64,000 nt of DNA from Methylotenera sp. (GCF_030684185.1 NZ_JAUXOY010000017.1:120178-184177); one strand, 5' to 3'; shown: positions 45,776 to 55,543, numbered from the stretch's first letter. Translations and numbers: made by a program. Notes: generated by a model not told the origin, from the letters alone.

Positions 45776-46127
45776 TCAGCATTATCTGAAGCTAGTTGCA
45801 GGCTGCTGCTTTTTTTTGATGTTGGCTGGGCTTTTCATCGGTGGCCACCAATCAGGTTCTGGAAGTCTGTTTCCACCACCATGGGATAAATTAGTGCATT
45901 TTATATTCTATGGTGCATTAACTGTATTCGCCTCAATTGCATTTACTAAGATACCGCTACCTTTACTTGGGCTGTTAATAGTTGGTATAGGTGGTGCAGA
46001 TGAAATACACCAATTTTTTGTTCCAGGGCGGTACCCAGGACTAGATGACCTTTTAGCCGACGCTGCCGGATGTGTCCTGGCTCTAATTTTTAGCACTTGG
46101 TTATGCAGTAAACTCAATTTACGTTGA
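45762..46127 (+). CDS. VanZ-like family membrane protein
   Basis: A 121-residue protein with four hydrophobic helices and the VanZ signature: PWDKLVHFIFYGAL and ADEIHQFFVPGRYPGLDDLLADAAG. The role of this family in polysaccharide clusters is unclear; VanZ itself gives low-level teicoplanin resistance. Its ATG is 14 bp inside the end of the priming transferase gene, so the two are co-translated. Confidence 0.85.
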   Translation: MAHINQHYLKLVAGCCFFLMLAGLFIGGHQSGSGSLFPPPWDKLVHFIFYGALTVFASIAFTKIPLPLLGLLIVGIGGADEIHQFFVPGRYPGLDDLLADAAGCVLALIFSTWLCSKLNLR

Positions 46128-46264
46128 CTTTTCAACACCAGTTAATGAACACAGTTTTCCTGATTTAATAGACAAAAGTGTCAATATTTAGACAACTTAA
46201 TTATTTGTTAAAATTAAAATAATTTAACCTATTGATTAATAACAATAAATTTTATACGCCTTGT

Positions 46265-46280
46265 TGGCATTTAATTTGCA
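46265..46280 (+). promoter_or_regulatory. sigma-54 (-24/-12) promoter of epsA
   Basis: TGGCA at 46265-46269 and TTGCA at 46276-46280 have the exact 12-bp GG-to-GC phase of RpoN promoters (TGGCAC-N5-TTGCA). The predicted start would be near 46292, about 45 nt before the epsA ATG. The sequence around is very AT-rich, so only the GG/GC core carries weight. Confidence 0.7.
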
Positions 46281-46338
46281 ACAGTATTTGCAACAGTAAT
46301 ATTAAGTTGTATTTTAAAATTAAATGGGGTGTGCTGAA

Positions 46339-47100
46339 ATGACAGTGCCAGTAGAGAAACATAATTGGAATGCGTTGATTGAAGTGATTCAGCGTTCATA
46401 TAAAATTAAAAAACATGTTGATTTTTTTAGATGGCAGCAAGACCACCTATCTAACGTTTTTCCACATGATGTGTTAATTGCTGTATGGGGTGATTTTAAT
46501 AAGGGCATTCTTAACTATGATGTCTGCTCAAAAATTCCAGGAATTCGTACGGAGTCTTTACGAGAATCACCAGGGCAAATTAATAACTTGATGATTGATC
46601 TTTACCAAAGATGGCTGGTTAATAACGAACGCTGGTATCGTATCAATAATTTCGTTGTTGATCAGCATACTGACGATTTACCAATATTTTTAAACAACAA
46701 ACAGTCATTAATAAACTCACTATTAGTCTACGGGTTACGTGATATTCGTGGAAACAATGATTGCTTGTATATATTTTTAGATCAAAAAAGCGAGTTTCCT
46801 ATTGTATCTTCAGTATTAGGTATGTTGATGCCACATCTGGATGCGGCTTTAAGACGAGTTGAAAGTCTGGAATGCGAAATAGATGATGAGCTGTCCGATT
46901 ATCATGTGCAAGGCCTAAGTGACAGAGAGCATGAAATAGTGCACTGGGTAAGGTTGGGCAAGACTAATATTGAAATTAGTATCATTCTTGGCATTAGCCC
47001 TAATACGGTGAAAAATCACTTAAAACGAATATTCAGTAAACTTGATGTATCATCCCGTGCTCAGGCAGTTGCTACTTATGTGCCGCCTAAGTTAAATTAA
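46339..47100 (+). CDS. epsA: LuxR-type transcriptional regulator EpsA
   Basis: About 253 residues. The first 180 residues are an effector-less sensor-like domain peculiar to EpsA of exosortase B clusters (FFRWQQDHLSNVFPHDVLIA). The last 65 form a LuxR/FixJ HTH: LSDREHEIVHWVRLGKTNIE and LGISPNTVKNHLKRIFSKL. ATG 46339 is chosen because GGGGTG lies seven bases upstream; the longer frame from 46324 is less likely. It probably activates eps or PEP-CTERM genes. A sigma-54 promoter precedes it. Confidence 0.9.
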   Translation: MTVPVEKHNWNALIEVIQRSYKIKKHVDFFRWQQDHLSNVFPHDVLIAVWGDFNKGILNYDVCSKIPGIRTESLRESPGQINNLMIDLYQRWLVNNERWYRINNFVVDQHTDDLPIFLNNKQSLINSLLVYGLRDIRGNNDCLYIFLDQKSEFPIVSSVLGMLMPHLDAALRRVESLECEIDDELSDYHVQGLSDREHEIVHWVRLGKTNIEISIILGISPNTVKNHLKRIFSKLDVSSRAQAVATYVPPKLN

Positions 47101-47148
47101 GTCATCATGATAGATAAGCACTTTAATACGTACTAACAGAAAAGCTAA

Positions 47149-48579
47149 ATGGCATACAGACAAACAAATTCAAGAACTATTCTGCAAAGACGCAGCAGTC
47201 TAAGCAACCTTGTTCAGCAACTGCTTGATGGCGGAGCTGTGATTGGGATTACATGGGGACTTGTCACATATTATACGGGTGGCTTTTATTCTGCCTATGT
47301 AAACATGATGTTTTTGATGCTTGGTATCATGGCATTAACCTATGACAGATTTGCAATCTATAGAAGCAATGCTACCTATATAGACAAAGCCTTTAACCTG
47401 TTAAAAGCATGGTCACTTACTTTTCTGGTGCTGGTGGTATTGGCGTTTTTGACAAAACAAAGTGATATATATTCCAGAAGTTTAATTGGTAAGATATTCA
47501 TCTCTGGATATTTTGCGCAATTAATGCTGCATTACATGTTCAGGATTATTTACCAAAAGGTCATTTTACACTCACAGCAAAATGAAAAAGTGCTGATTGT
47601 TGGCCAAAGTAAACTGGCTTATTACCTGCAGCACAAGATATCAAGCAATCCATGGATCGGTGAACAGGTTATTGGTTTCATTAGACTGCCTGGTGATGAA
47701 AAACAGACCTCTGGAAGAAAAGCCCCCGGAAGAAAAAGCGACCCGATTGTATTGGGAAATATTGAACATTTATCTGCCCTGATTGACCAATACGAAATTA
47801 GTATGATTTACGTTGTTACACCACTTCAGTCCTCTAAGGCTTTAGAGGATATTTATACCAATACATTAGATAAACATGTCGCCATTCACTGGATACCAGA
47901 TATTTTTTCACTGCGCTTAGTCAATCATAGCGTTAAGGAAATATCTGGAATTCCTGTGATTACCCTCTCGGAAACACCGCTTATTGGCATGCGTATGCTT
48001 CTAAAGTCTTTAGAAGATAAATTACTATCGGCATTGATATTGATCGCTATTTTGCCAATACTGCTTGTTGTTGCCATTGCAGTTAAACTAGACAGTCCAG
48101 GCCCGGTATTTTTTAGACAAAATCGAGCTGGCTGGAGTGGGAAATCATTCAAGATATGGAAATTTCGCAGCATGTACGTACATCAAGAAGAAGCTGGGAA
48201 ATTGAAGCAGGCCCAGAAAAACGATTCAAGAATTACGCGTGTGGGTGCTTTTATCCGAAAAACCAGCCTTGATGAACTGCCGCAAATATTCAATGTGCTG
48301 ACTGGAGATATGTCTCTAGTTGGACCACGACCACATGCACTTCAACACGACAAAGAGTATTCACAGCGAATCTTTGACTATTTTGCAAGACACCACATTA
48401 AACCTGGTATCACTGGCCTTGCACAGGTGCGGGGATTAAGGGGTGAAACTACAGAAATCGGTCAAATGGTTCAGCGTGTTGAGGCGGATATTGAATACAT
48501 CAACAACTGGTCTATATGGTTAGACATTACAATTTTATTCCGTACCGTTTTTGCTTTCACAGGCAAAGGGGCTTACTAG
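47149..48579 (+). CDS. undecaprenyl-phosphate glucose phosphotransferase (WcaJ-like) 2
   Basis: A 476-residue priming transferase, same plan as the one at 44.4 kb: five N-terminal helices, a CoA_binding_3-like domain ([18 protein letters not shown]), then [39 protein letters not shown] and [17 protein letters not shown]. The order epsA then this gene fits EpsB of Methylobacillus. It would start the main chain; the paralogue may start another. It is 48 bp downstream of epsA. Confidence 0.92.
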   Translation: MAYRQTNSRTILQRRSSLSNLVQQLLDGGAVIGITWGLVTYYTGGFYSAYVNMMFLMLGIMALTYDRFAIYRSNATYIDKAFNLLKAWSLTFLVLVVLAFLTKQSDIYSRSLIGKIFISGYFAQLMLHYMFRIIYQKVILHSQQNEKVLIVGQSKLAYYLQHKISSNPWIGEQVIGFIRLPGDEKQTSGRKAPGRKSDPIVLGNIEHLSALIDQYEISMIYVVTPLQSSKALEDIYTNTLDKHVAIHWIPDIFSLRLVNHSVKEISGIPVITLSETPLIGMRMLLKSLEDKLLSALILIAILPILLVVAIAVKLDSPGPVFFRQNRAGWSGKSFKIWKFRSMYVHQEEAGKLKQAQKNDSRITRVGAFIRKTSLDELPQIFNVLTGDMSLVGPRPHALQHDKEYSQRIFDYFARHHIKPGITGLAQVRGLRGETTEIGQMVQRVEADIEYINNWSIWLDITILFRTVFAFTGKGAY

Positions 48580-48615
48580 CTTAGTATGCAGCATATGAGA
48601 ATATTCACAACATTT

Positions 48616-48680
48616 AGTACAGCCAAAAATGGGAATTCGTTAAACTGATTTTTCATTAACGGGCTGTACTTTATATTTTA
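48616..48680 (+). terminator. long nested hairpin after priming transferase 2
   Basis: Outer arms AGTACAGCC (48616-48624) and GGCTGTACT (48662-48670) with inner arms CGTTAA (48638-48643) and TTAACG (48656-48661), followed by TTATATTTT. It may end the upstream transcript or control the deacetylase gene. Confidence 0.55.
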
Positions 48681-48705
48681 AAACTGTAAATTTAAATCCG
48701 TAAAC

Positions 48706-49749
48706 TTGAATCCGTCAATATTAAAATCTATTAAACCGTTGTTACGCGATGTACTTGCCAATGGATTGTTGTTATCAGAAATCAGCAACCCAGGCAAAAG
48801 GGCTAAGGGTAAGCTAACTATAGCGACCTTTCATCGTGTATTACCTGAAAACCTGCGTCAGCAATACCCCTACCCTGGCATATGTGTAACCCCTGAGGAG
48901 TTGCGCTGGTTTTGCAGTTTTTTTGCACATTACTTTTCAGTTGGTTCCATTACCAATCTAAATCAACGCTGGCAGAGCGGCGAGCAACCTAATAAACCGT
49001 TTCTGGCCATTACATTTGATGATGGACAACTGGATAATCTTCAATATGGCTTACCCGTGCTGGATGAGTTTGATTTTAAAGCAACATTTTATATTCCAGC
49101 CTCGAATATTGATGAGGCAAGCATTCTCTGGCACGACAGAATTGGCTATTGCACACTTGCTGCCAGAAATAATGGTGAAAAATCCATGCGTAAGACCCTT
49201 GAACTAGCGCAGTCTTTTGGTATTCCAGCCAATCCAACCAGTGCATTTGAAAATCACATCATCCAGCATTCAAAGCGCATATCACCTGAAAAACGCAAGC
49301 TGTTCATAGAGGCGCTAGAAAGCTTGCTGCAAACATCATATCCTGAATGGGGAAGACTGATGACCTGGGACGAGATTCGTCTGATGCATCAACAAGGACA
49401 TGAAATCGGCTCTCACTCGATGACTCATGCATTGATGCCACAGTGTAATGATCAGGATTTGAAATTTGAGACTGCCGAATCAAAACGCCGGCTGGAAACA
49501 GAACTCAATACTGAAATCACTTCATTTTGCTATCCGAATGGTGATTGCGATGCACGCTCTGTGGAGGCCGTTCTCCAAGCCGGCTACCAAAATGCAGTTA
49601 CCACGCAATGGGGTAAAAACCAACTCAATCAGCCGCATTTTCAGCTTAATCGTTGTGATGTGAACACGTTCAACAACTGGAATCGCAAACAACAGCTTTC
49701 TACGGCCCGCTTTGCTTTACGTTTAAGCGGCTTACAGCCTGGACTTTAG
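48706..49749 (+). CDS. polysaccharide deacetylase (NodB-like)
   Basis: A 347-residue carbohydrate esterase family 4 protein. NodB motif 1 is AITFDDGQLDN (Asp105, Asp106), motif 2 GSHSMTHALM (HxxxH-like metal site), and later FCYPNGDCD. It removes acetyl groups from sugar or chitin-like chains. No signal peptide is visible. The frame is open from a TTG at 48706 without a clear ribosome site and no early ATG exists, so the true start is uncertain. Confidence 0.85.
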   Translation: MNPSILKSIKPLLRDVLANGLLLSEISNPGKRAKGKLTIATFHRVLPENLRQQYPYPGICVTPEELRWFCSFFAHYFSVGSITNLNQRWQSGEQPNKPFLAITFDDGQLDNLQYGLPVLDEFDFKATFYIPASNIDEASILWHDRIGYCTLAARNNGEKSMRKTLELAQSFGIPANPTSAFENHIIQHSKRISPEKRKLFIEALESLLQTSYPEWGRLMTWDEIRLMHQQGHEIGSHSMTHALMPQCNDQDLKFETAESKRRLETELNTEITSFCYPNGDCDARSVEAVLQAGYQNAVTTQWGKNQLNQPHFQLNRCDVNTFNNWNRKQQLSTARFALRLSGLQPGL

Positions 49750-49825
49750 TGGTCGCCATTTTCACCATCACTAAAACCATACTCATCATGTATACACAGC
49801 CTTAAGATTCAGAAAGATAACCATA

Positions 49826-51058
49826 GTGAAGCTAGCCTATTTTTGCAGTGAATATCCATCACGTTCACATACCTTTATTCGGCGCGAAATCAATGAGATT
49901 CGCCGTCGTGGCGCATCTATTGATGTTTATGCGCTACGCCGACCCAAATATGAAAATCTCATTTCCGAACTGGATCATCAGGAGTTTCAACAAACCATCA
50001 GCATTTTGCCTGTCAAACCCTGGCAATTGCTTTTTATTCACGGGAAAATGTTTTTCCAAAGACCGCTTATATATCTGCATACGCTTAAAACTGCGCTAGG
50101 CCATCATCTTCCTGGAGTTAAAAATACCCTATGGTCTTTATTTCAATTCGCAGAAGGCATCTTGCTAGCTCACCATCTACAGCAAAAACCTGTTCAGCAT
50201 TTACACATTCATTTTGCCAATGCAGGTGCAAATGTCGGCATGATTGCGTGTACTTATTTACAGCTTAGCTGGTCCATGACCCTGCACGGAACTTCCTGCT
50301 TTGATTATCCCTGGGGGCCGCTACTTGGCTCAAAACTTGAGAAATGCACATTTGCCAATTGTATTTCATACTTCGGTTTATCTCAGGCATTTCGCACAGT
50401 TGGCCCGCAGCATTGGCATAAACTGTTTGTATCACGCTGCGGCATCGAACTGGATGCGGTCAATCTCGCCAAGTCTAACTTAGCTGATTACCAAAAAGAC
50501 CACTCGATCATTCGCATCATTTCAGTTGGCAGGCTGCATGTCGAAAAAGGCTACCCAGTGATGATTAGTGCATTTGCGGATGCCTTGAAAGTCTTACCAG
50601 ATATGGAACTGGTTCTGCTAGGCGATGGCCCCTACCGAAAGGAACTGGAAGCTTATGTCAAAGAAAAAGGCATTGCGGATAAAGTGATTTTCCGCGGAGC
50701 GGTGCCAGAGCAAACCGTGCTTGATGAAATGGTGCATGCCGACATTTTTGCACTTTCTTCATTTATGGAAGGTATTCCTATGGTACTGATGGAAGCCATG
50801 ATTCTTGAGGTTCCAGTAATAGCACCACGTCTGGCGGGCATACCTGAATTAGTCATCGATAGAGAAAACGGACTGCTATTTGATCCTGCGAATTCATCAC
50901 AAATGGCAGAACATATTGTCGAACTAGCACAGGACAAGGAAAAGCGTAGCCGCTACGGCAGTGCTGGTAAGCAAAAAGTACTGGCTGAGTTCACCATTGA
51001 AAAAGGTGTGGAAAAGTTATGGCAACGCTTCCTTGAGTTAGAAAAAATTAAGGGCTAG
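49826..51058 (+). CDS. glycosyltransferase family 4 (WcaL-like)
   Basis: A 410-residue GT-B transferase with the opening LAYFCSEYPSRSHTFIRREI, found in the WcaL/colanic-acid subgroup, then RIISVGRLHVEKGYPVMI and LSSFMEGIPMVLMEAMILEVPV (E-x7-E). It uses a GTG start at 49826. It is the last gene of the plus-strand run and faces galE across a 58-bp gap without a clear terminator. Confidence 0.9.
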   Translation: MKLAYFCSEYPSRSHTFIRREINEIRRRGASIDVYALRRPKYENLISELDHQEFQQTISILPVKPWQLLFIHGKMFFQRPLIYLHTLKTALGHHLPGVKNTLWSLFQFAEGILLAHHLQQKPVQHLHIHFANAGANVGMIACTYLQLSWSMTLHGTSCFDYPWGPLLGSKLEKCTFANCISYFGLSQAFRTVGPQHWHKLFVSRCGIELDAVNLAKSNLADYQKDHSIIRIISVGRLHVEKGYPVMISAFADALKVLPDMELVLLGDGPYRKELEAYVKEKGIADKVIFRGAVPEQTVLDEMVHADIFALSSFMEGIPMVLMEAMILEVPVIAPRLAGIPELVIDRENGLLFDPANSSQMAEHIVELAQDKEKRSRYGSAGKQKVLAEFTIEKGVEKLWQRFLELEKIKG

Positions 51059-51116
51059 TTGTTTGCAAAACCTCTAATTTAATGACTCTACAAGACAATC
51101 GTAACTACAAACCTAC

Positions 51117-52124
51117 TTAATACCCTTGAGGATTATTGGATTGCCAACGCCATGCATCTCGGCACATAGCACTGATATCAAGTTTGGCCTGCCAACCCAA
51201 TAGTGATTCCGCTAGACTAGGATCTGCATAGCAAGTAGCCGAATCTCCAGGCCTGCGTTCTACAATACGATACGGTACAGCCTTACCACTTGCATGTTCA
51301 AACGCACGTATCAACTCTAGCACGCTGCATCCCTTACCAGTCCCTAAATTAACCGTCATCAAACCAGAATGACGCTCTAAAGCTTGCAAAGCTGCTAGGT
51401 GACCACGTGCCAAATCAACCACGTGGATATAATCTCGGACGCCTGTACCATCTTGTGTCGGGTAATCGGAACCAAATACACTCAATTCTGCAAGCCTACC
51501 AACAGCCACCTGCGATATGTAAGGCATCAAGTTATTTGGAATACCATTAGGGTCTTCGCCTATCATGCCGCTCTCGTGTGCGCCAACAGGGTTAAAATAA
51601 CGTAGGACGGCAATCTTCCATTCACTATCGGAAGCTGAAATATCCTGAAAAACTTGCTCCACCATGAGTTTGGATCGGCCGTAAGGATTGATAGGTCCTA
51701 AAGGAAAATCTTCACGGATTTGATTATCCCCTGGCGTGTCATACACTGTCGCTGAAGAGCTAAATACAATGCGCTTAACTCCAAATTCTGCCATCACCTC
51801 AGCAAGGACGACACTTCCAGAAACGTTATTATCGTAATAAATAAGGGGATTTCTGACCGATTCACCTACTGATTTATATCCAGCAAAATGAATGACCGAA
51901 GTAATCTTATGCTGCAAAAATAATTCCCGCAGACAACTGCGGTCACGGACATCACCTTGAATAAATACAAGTGAACGTCCTGTAAGCTTTTCTACGCGCT
52001 TGAGAGATTCCATTTTGCTATTACTGAAGTTGTCCAGCACAACAACATCGAAGTCTGCATTCAACAGCTCAAGACAGGTATGGGAACCAATATAACCAGC
52101 TCCGCCAGTAACCAGTATGCTCAT
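51117..52124 (-). CDS. galE: UDP-glucose 4-epimerase
   Basis: About 335 residues, an extended short-chain dehydrogenase: GGAGYIGSHTCLEL (NAD site), VFSSSATVYD (Ser) and NPYGRSKLMVEQ (Tyr-x3-Lys), then RYFNPVGAHESG and YPTQDGTGVRDYIHV. It interconverts UDP-glucose and UDP-galactose (or the GlcNAc/GalNAc pair) and feeds the GTs. I take the ATG at 52124; a TTG at 52139 would add five residues. Last gene of its operon. Confidence 0.95.
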   Translation of the reverse strand: MSILVTGGAGYIGSHTCLELLNADFDVVVLDNFSNSKMESLKRVEKLTGRSLVFIQGDVRDRSCLRELFLQHKITSVIHFAGYKSVGESVRNPLIYYDNNVSGSVVLAEVMAEFGVKRIVFSSSATVYDTPGDNQIREDFPLGPINPYGRSKLMVEQVFQDISASDSEWKIAVLRYFNPVGAHESGMIGEDPNGIPNNLMPYISQVAVGRLAELSVFGSDYPTQDGTGVRDYIHVVDLARGHLAALQALERHSGLMTVNLGTGKGCSVLELIRAFEHASGKAVPYRIVERRPGDSATCYADPSLAESLLGWQAKLDISAMCRDAWRWQSNNPQGY

Positions 52125-52178
52125 AGCAAGATTTCCCAAACCTTATATTAAAAGTTATTCAAAAGCATTGATAATTTT

Positions 52179-52994
52179 TTATGCAAGTACACCAAATTTG
52201 GCTCTGTCCTTAAGAAGCTCAACAACCACTTCTGCACCGATTTTTTCTTCTCCGCTAGAAAATCCATACACCATTGCCATATCACATAATATATTGATGC
52301 TTCTAGGAACGCCTTTACTTTCTTCCGCAATCAGCTCAATAGCACGTGCAGTGAAAAGAGGTTTTTCGCAACCCGCTACGCTCAGACGATGCTGAATGTA
52401 TTTAGCAACTTCAAAAGGCTGCAAAGCTGGAATAAAAAAATCAACGGCGACACGCTGCATAAACTGCTGCAAATCAGGTCTGCGAAGCAGTTCTCTTAAT
52501 TCAGGTTGCCCAACCAGAATCACTTGCAACAACTGATCCTTATCGGCATTGATGTTAGAAAGCATGCGCAGAGACTCAAGTGCACCAGGACTCAAGTTCT
52601 GGGCTTCATCAACGATCAGCACCACTCTTTGACCAGCAACATAGCTGGAAATCAAAAACTTTTGAAAAGCATCAAAAAGCTCAATTTCTGACATACCTGC
52701 ATAGGGTTGTTCAAAAGCCAGCATAATCCAGCCTAACAAATCATCCACTTTCTGATGTGTGTTGTAAACAATACCAATCTTAATATCAGATCCAATATTA
52801 TTAAGTAAATGGCGAACCAAGGTCGTTTTTCCGCAACCGATTTCACCGCAGATTACACTGAATCCTGCGCGACTCTCAATGCCGTATTCAAGCATGGAAT
52901 AAGCCATACTGTGTCGACGACCAAAAAACAGGAAATCAGGATCAGGCTGAATTGTGAACGGCTTTTCTTTCAACCCATAAAATTCTTCATACAT
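52179..52994 (-). CDS. ExeA-like AAA ATPase (exosortase-associated type)
   Basis: A 271-residue ATPase: MYEEFYGLKEKPFTIQPDPD opening, Walker A CGEIGCGKTTLVRHL (about 49-63), Walker B RVVLIVDEAQNLS and sensor residues in QVILVGQPELRELL. It is like the ATPase in XrtA-type clusters and ExeA of type II secretion but lacks the C-terminal peptidoglycan-binding domain of ExeA. It may energise assembly or export. Separated from galE by 54 bp. Confidence 0.85.
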   Translation of the reverse strand: MYEEFYGLKEKPFTIQPDPDFLFFGRRHSMAYSMLEYGIESRAGFSVICGEIGCGKTTLVRHLLNNIGSDIKIGIVYNTHQKVDDLLGWIMLAFEQPYAGMSEIELFDAFQKFLISSYVAGQRVVLIVDEAQNLSPGALESLRMLSNINADKDQLLQVILVGQPELRELLRRPDLQQFMQRVAVDFFIPALQPFEVAKYIQHRLSVAGCEKPLFTARAIELIAEESKGVPRSINILCDMAMVYGFSSGEEKIGAEVVVELLKDRAKFGVLA

Positions 52995-53130
52995 ACTAAG
53001 CGTACTTTCTAAACTTTAAATATATCACTATAAAACTTCACATTAACCCATATTCTACCAGCAATGTGACACCTATCGAGGCAGGAACTAGATGGATTAA
53101 AATATATCACGAGAGTAACCATTGATTCAA

Positions 53131-53907
53131 TTAATCGGTTCGGGCTACCCTATGCAACCGCAGCAATCTAAAAATAAAAGCAGGGTTACCTAAAACATAA
53201 CGTTTGTACAACCTTTTGGGTTCTAATATCAATCTATATAACCATTCAAAACCTAGCTGCCTTACCCAGGCAGGAGCGCGCTTGATCTTATTGCCCATAA
53301 AGTCAATGATGGCGCCTCCACAAACTACAAGTGTTGTAATACGCTTGTCACGTATCATCGCCGCAATTTTTTCCTGTTTTGGCATGCCCATGCCAAGAAT
53401 AATCAAGTCCGGCTTGAATTCAGCCGCCAAATCCACATAAACTTGCTCAGTATCAAAACCGTGATGGAAAGAGACTACTTTTACCCCATATTTAGACTGG
53501 GCAAGTGAGACTGCCTCACTCAAATATGGCTCTTGCGTACCCCAGAAAGCAACTTGCCTGCCTCGATAAGCTTCTAATAGCTTTGGAATAAAGTCTGTGC
53601 CGTTCATATTAAGTCCCTTCTTAATATTAAGGCGTGTAAACAGCATTGCCATGCCGGATCCGTCGCGCAAAAGAATATCGGCAGCACAAAGCGAGTTGAA
53701 AAACGTTGTATTCTTCACCACAGAATTCATTGCATATGAATTCACAAAGCCGACAATCTTTGGTGAATTGATTGTTGCAAGTTCATCAAGAAGTAGCCTT
53801 TCATCGTCAGAATCTGCAACTACGCGCGTTTTTTTTACCAGCGCGTACCAGCGAACTTTCCACTCTTTCATTTCAGTCACTAATTCATTCATCATTTCAC
53901 GCATCAT
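53131..53907 (-). CDS. WecG/TagA/CpsF family glycosyltransferase 2
   Basis: A 258-residue GT26 transferase with LLRDGSGMAMLFTRL, NGTDFIPKLLEAYRGRQVAFWG, LGMGMPKQEKIA and FMGNKIKRAPAWVRQLGFEW. It should work like the enzyme at 16.5 kb, at a different acceptor. Its ATG overlaps the stop of the upstream GT2 gene by 4 bp. Confidence 0.88.
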   Translation of the reverse strand: MMREMMNELVTEMKEWKVRWYALVKKTRVVADSDDERLLLDELATINSPKIVGFVNSYAMNSVVKNTTFFNSLCAADILLRDGSGMAMLFTRLNIKKGLNMNGTDFIPKLLEAYRGRQVAFWGTQEPYLSEAVSLAQSKYGVKVVSFHHGFDTEQVYVDLAAEFKPDLIILGMGMPKQEKIAAMIRDKRITTLVVCGGAIIDFMGNKIKRAPAWVRQLGFEWLYRLILEPKRLYKRYVLGNPAFIFRLLRLHRVARTD

Positions 53908-55085
53908 TCATCTCGCTTCGCACGCACCCAATTAACCTGGCGTTTAACTAAAAAGTTAAGATAGACAGGTATTTTAAGTAGCGCATAAATAGGGGCATAA
54001 CATAAACTTGCAAGTGAAATCACCTGACGGCCAAACACAGACCACGCTAGCATCACTGCAAAACCAAGCATGCAAAAACCAGTGAGTGAAAGCCATAAAG
54101 GCAGTGTCACACCACTGAATAAATACAATGCAGCACTGGCAATAAAAATTGCAGCAATCGATAAAGTTAGCAAAGCTAATGGCGGTACAATTAAATCAAA
54201 CGCCAAAGCCAAAAGGCCAGTATTTTTTTTGCAAATAGACTCAGCAAACAAACCAGGTGCTTCACTTAACATTACCCCAAGATGTCCATGCTCCCATCTG
54301 GTACGCTGCCCGGTTAATCCTTCTGCACTTATAGGAAAAACGCTAGTAACCAATGCCTGTGGTAAGAAAAGTGGTGGCCTGCCTGTCCTGCAAAAATCAA
54401 TGCCTAATTTAAGGTCTTCGACAATATGTCCGCTTGCTAGATTGGCACTACTAATATCTTTCCAAAGAAAAGCCATGCCTGTACCCATCAACTGGCAAGG
54501 TAAACCCAAAACAGCATAACCTGAAGGTCTTACCAAATTTTTGACTAGCCATGCAAATTCAGCAATGCGGGTCTTCAGCCCTGCGCCACTAGGTGATTTC
54601 ATTAAATATAACGCTTGCACAGGTCTGCTGAATTCCAAACAGGCTGCAGCGAGCCTGTATATAGATTTAGCGCCAACTTGACAGTCTGCATCTACAATAA
54701 TGACGACTTCTGGCGGGTTTTGTGCACAGTGACGAACACCAAAATCAAGCGCATAACCTTTGCCGCGTTCTTGCAGATTAAATCGCTCCACAACTTCCGC
54801 ACCTGCAGCCCTGGCAATAGAAGCTGTTGCATCTGTACAGTTATCTGCCACAACAATCAGCCGGTCGTCTTGATTCAATTGCGACAAAACAGAGGTAATG
54901 GTTGATTGGATAAGCACCTGCTCGTTATGTGCTGGAATAATGACTGCTATTGATGGTCTACGCATTCTAAGTTGGCGTGGCTTTACTTTGAATATTACCG
55001 AAAGTAGCACTTGTATCAATAGAACTAGAATTGGCACCAAAAGTACTAAGGACATTATTGTTAATAGAATCTCAATAATTGACAT
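53904..55085 (-). CDS. membrane glycosyltransferase family 2
   Basis: A 393-residue processive-type GT2: N-terminal helix (about 7-32), SIAVIIPAHNEQVLI, VVADNCTDATAS, EVVIIVDADCQVG (DxD), GTGMAFLWKD, and QRTRWEHGH (Q/RxxRW motif), then three C-terminal helices. Such enzymes add or polymerise sugars while threading the chain, but single transfers are common too. Its start lies inside the end of a truncated GT4 remnant. Confidence 0.88.
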   Translation of the reverse strand: MSIIEILLTIMSLVLLVPILVLLIQVLLSVIFKVKPRQLRMRRPSIAVIIPAHNEQVLIQSTITSVLSQLNQDDRLIVVADNCTDATASIARAAGAEVVERFNLQERGKGYALDFGVRHCAQNPPEVVIIVDADCQVGAKSIYRLAAACLEFSRPVQALYLMKSPSGAGLKTRIAEFAWLVKNLVRPSGYAVLGLPCQLMGTGMAFLWKDISSANLASGHIVEDLKLGIDFCRTGRPPLFLPQALVTSVFPISAEGLTGQRTRWEHGHLGVMLSEAPGLFAESICKKNTGLLALAFDLIVPPLALLTLSIAAIFIASAALYLFSGVTLPLWLSLTGFCMLGFAVMLAWSVFGRQVISLASLCYAPIYALLKIPVYLNFLVKRQVNWVRAKRDE

Positions 55086-55257
55086 ACTGTATGCCTCTAT
55101 ACCACTTAACCAACTTCGATGTCTCTAAATCAACATCCCAATCATGCAGTACAATCTGCTTCCCATCAACACCCGGACGTACCTCTAGCGAAATCTCTTC
55201 GGGAATGTAACTTTGGCTTACTTTAGGGTACTGATTAATAAAATAATTAATTTGCAT
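55072..55257 (-). pseudogene. N-terminal fragment of a WcaL-type GT4
   Basis: From the ATG at 55257 the frame reads MQINYFINQYPKVSQSYIPE and ends EVRPG..VLHDWDVDLETSKLVKWYRGIQYV with a stop after 61 residues. It matches the first 60 residues of GT4 enzymes of the type MKIAYLINQYPKVSHSFIRREI...LRGWD, which are about 400 residues long. The rest is gone and the fragment runs into the GT2 start. It may still be transcribed as leader of the GT2 gene. Confidence 0.75.
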
Positions 55258-55543
55258 AAATTTAAATACCGTTAGCTGAAAAAATTGCATTCAATAAATG
55301 ATGAGTAACAATATACATAATGCAAATTTCACGCCACTCGCTAGAGCGTATAGTTATCAATGGGTTATGAATTTTTATAGAATTATTCTGTTGAGAGTTC
55401 GACTACAACGTTAGTTAAATGACTATCTAACTATCAGTTATAATCGCCTTCTCTCTTTGGCAAGATTTGCATTGAATATGAATGAGTTCACTCTTACCGA
55501 TATAACTTGATGGCAAATAACTAAAAAGCATTAACGTTACAAC
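55258..55543. other. 286-bp gap, likely promoter of the GT2/WecG pair
   Basis: No gene. On the minus strand TTGCCA-15-TATAAC lies at about 55439-55465, and CCCATTGATAA (55353-55363) resembles half of the PEP-CTERM promoter element. Both are weak. Confidence 0.35.

Noticed and set aside
55353..55363. CCCATTGATAA upstream of the GT4 remnant as a third copy of the PEP-CTERM promoter element
   Set aside because: Only half of the dyad is present and the downstream bases do not give a proper -10 box.
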